Positions 62,890-64,000 of a stretch of 64,000 nucleotides of DNA are shown in pieces. The stretch's first letter is position 1. Each line of letters opens with the position of its first letter. Position numbers and translations under genes: made by a program. The notes beneath the pieces are model-generated. The model had not been told where the DNA came from and searched no databases. It worked only from the letters and a program-made list of their open reading frames with translations. Source of the DNA: CALKJP01 sp046299555 (GTDB lineage: Bacteria; Bacteroidota; Bacteroidia; JACCXN01); contig JBKBHS010000001.1 of NCBI GenBank assembly GCA_046299555.1, positions 1,550,001 through 1,614,000 on the forward strand, given 5' to 3'.

Positions 62890-64000
62890 TTATTTCCAGC
62901 CTCCACCTAAAGCCTTGTATAAGTTAATGGATGAAATAAATAATTCTTTTCTGGTTTGAGTAAGTTCTAACTCAGATTCCAATCGGCTTTGGCGGGTCAT
63001 TAATACTTCCATATAATTTGCAAAACCCGTTAAAAACAATTCGTTTGAAATGGCAACAGCTTCTTTCATGGTTTTTACTTCTTCTTGTTTTAGCGCTGCA
63101 GCTTTTTCGTAATTCTTAAAACGATTTAGTTCTGTATTAACTTCTTCAACACTTTTTAAAAGTGTTTTTTGGTAATTTAAAAAAGCTTCGTTTTTTTGAG
63201 TTAGCGCTAATTTATAAGCAGCCATAATTTGTTGACGATTTAATAAAGGATTGGTTAAACTACCGGCAACAACATAAGCAATAGAGGCAGGAGTACTAAA
63301 TAAAAGAGCCGACTTAAATGCATTTAATCCATAATTGGCATTAATGTTTATGCTTGGATAAAATGCTGCTTTAGATGATTTTAATTCAGCTTTGGATGAC
63401 AACCACTCTTTTTCTGCCATGATAACATCAGGACGATTTTTTAATAATTCAGATGGAACGCCAATTTTTAAAGGTTCCGGAAGATCATTAATTTCAATAG
63501 TATCTTTTCTGATAATTTTTTGCGGGTATCTGCCTAATAAGTAATTCAAATTATTTTCTAATGCAATTTGTTCTTGAATTTTTATTGCCTCCATAGTTTT
63601 TGCATGGAGTAATTGTGCTTGAAATTGTTTAACCGCAAGCTCATTTATTCGACCGCTTTGTTTTTGAATTTCAATTATCTCGAAAGCCTTTTCTTGTAAT
63701 GCAATATTGTTTTTTAAAATTTCAACTTCGGTATCAACCGATAGCAGTTCATAATATTGACGTGCAACTTCGGCAACAATTTGTGTGGTAATTAAATGTT
63801 TGCCCTGTTCGCTGGCAAGCATTTTGAAAAAAGCCGCTTTTTTTCTATTACGCAACTTACCAAAAAATCCAATTTCCCAACTGGTATTTAATCCCAGCAT
63901 ATAATCAGGAATAGGATTTGGAATGCGTTGATCTTCATTAATATTTTGTGAAAAATTAGTATCAAAATTTCCAACACCGTCTATGGTATAATCACCAAAC
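62890..64000 (-). CDS. TolC-family outer-membrane efflux protein (5' end outside window)
   Basis: C-terminal part of an RND-type outer-membrane factor (NodT/OprM group), at least 370 residues here and open to the window edge. The beta-barrel/helical-hairpin layout is clear: PDYMLGLNTSWEIGFFGKLR, then long amphipathic helices, the mid segment RPDVIMAEKEWLSSKAEL, SINANYGLNAFKSA and a C-terminal coiled helix ending KALGGGWK, a typical NodT finish. The frame continues leftwards of its first internal ATG through NFDTNFSQNIN, so the true start is beyond 64000. Inner-membrane and adaptor partners would be expected upstream. Confidence 0.93.
   Translation of the reverse strand, partial: FGDYTIDGVGNFDTNFSQNINEDQRIPNPIPDYMLGLNTSWEIGFFGKLRNRKKAAFFKMLASEQGKHLITTQIVAEVARQYYELLSVDTEVEILKNNIALQEKAFEIIEIQKQSGRINELAVKQFQAQLLHAKTMEAIKIQEQIALENNLNYLLGRYPQKIIRKDTIEINDLPEPLKIGVPSELLKNRPDVIMAEKEWLSSKAELKSSKAAFYPSININANYGLNAFKSALLFSTPASIAYVVAGSLTNPLLNRQQIMAAYKLALTQKNEAFLNYQKTLLKSVEEVNTELNRFKNYEKAAALKQEEVKTMKEAVAISNELFLTGFANYMEVLMTRQSRLESELELTQTRKELFISSINLYKALGGGWK

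Overview
The window reads as one continuous piece of a chromosome from a Bacteroidota (Bacteroidetes) bacterium. Four lines of evidence support this. Several secreted proteins end in a type IX secretion (T9SS) sorting domain. Many genes are preceded by the phylum's -7 promoter box TAnnTTTG, with very few Shine-Dalgarno sites. Phylum-restricted families are present (DUF4295, BatA, a GldI-like isomerase, a PorE-like OmpA protein). The DNA is clearly AT-rich. I cannot place it below phylum level. I see no plasmid, prophage, insertion sequence, CRISPR array or rRNA operon, so most of the window is core chromosome with some envelope and secretion accessory content.

Layout. 1-2727: end of a surface-polysaccharide cluster (partial GT4 glycosyltransferase, flippase) and a nitroreductase. 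2868-8027: dnaE, trxA and a DUF58 protein. 8101-11135: tRNA-Asp, a truncated GIY-YIG nuclease remnant, then rpmG, DUF4295, ftsY and rimO (translation and protein targeting). 11142-16171 (minus): LptF/G permease, two GT4 glycosyltransferases and ribBA. 16269-17134: a GT2 glycosyltransferase and tRNA-Lys. 17240-21475: a secreted gluzincin protease, divergent from three tandem paralogous secreted proteins of unknown function. 21476-27876: DMT transporter, ribD, prmC, a TPR membrane protein that has lost its usual output domain, an NlpC/P60 peptidase and a thiolase. 28003-38599: PgpH-like 7TM-HD phosphodiesterase, a giant T9SS subtilase with eight near-identical Ig-like repeats, BatA and a dihydroorotase homologue without its metal-binding histidines. 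38652-43729: ndk, NrnA-like DHH phosphoesterase, then four consecutive FKBP-type isomerase genes and a small unknown. 43852-53267 (minus): PorE-like protein and a 2-oxo acid dehydrogenase E2, then three T9SS cargo proteins (PhoD phosphatase, glycine-rich protein, purple-acid-phosphatase-like enzyme). 53381-64000: M1 aminopeptidase, tex, LptF/G, tgt, GT2, sigma factor, rsmG and the end of a TolC-type efflux protein.

How the genes work together. Envelope biogenesis dominates: two LptF/G permeases and five glycosyltransferases build surface glycans, and the FKBP cluster probably serves folding in the periplasm or at the outer membrane. The PorE-like protein may belong to T9SS, whose cargo here is mainly degradative (two proteases, two phosphatases). 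Riboflavin genes are split between two loci (ribBA, ribD), and I saw no FMN riboswitch at either.

There is no obvious new defence or biosynthetic system. The best candidates for a second look are the FKBP tandem cluster with degenerate extra domains, the triplicated secreted family at 19074-21475, the TPR protein that lost its SpoIIE-type domain, the dihydroorotase homologue without HxH, the zinc-cysteine-free Tgt, the glycine-rich T9SS cargo protein, the GIY-YIG remnant after tRNA-Asp, and promoter boxes lying on or next to start codons. Several starts given here differ from the longest reading frame, and the reasons are stated in each entry.
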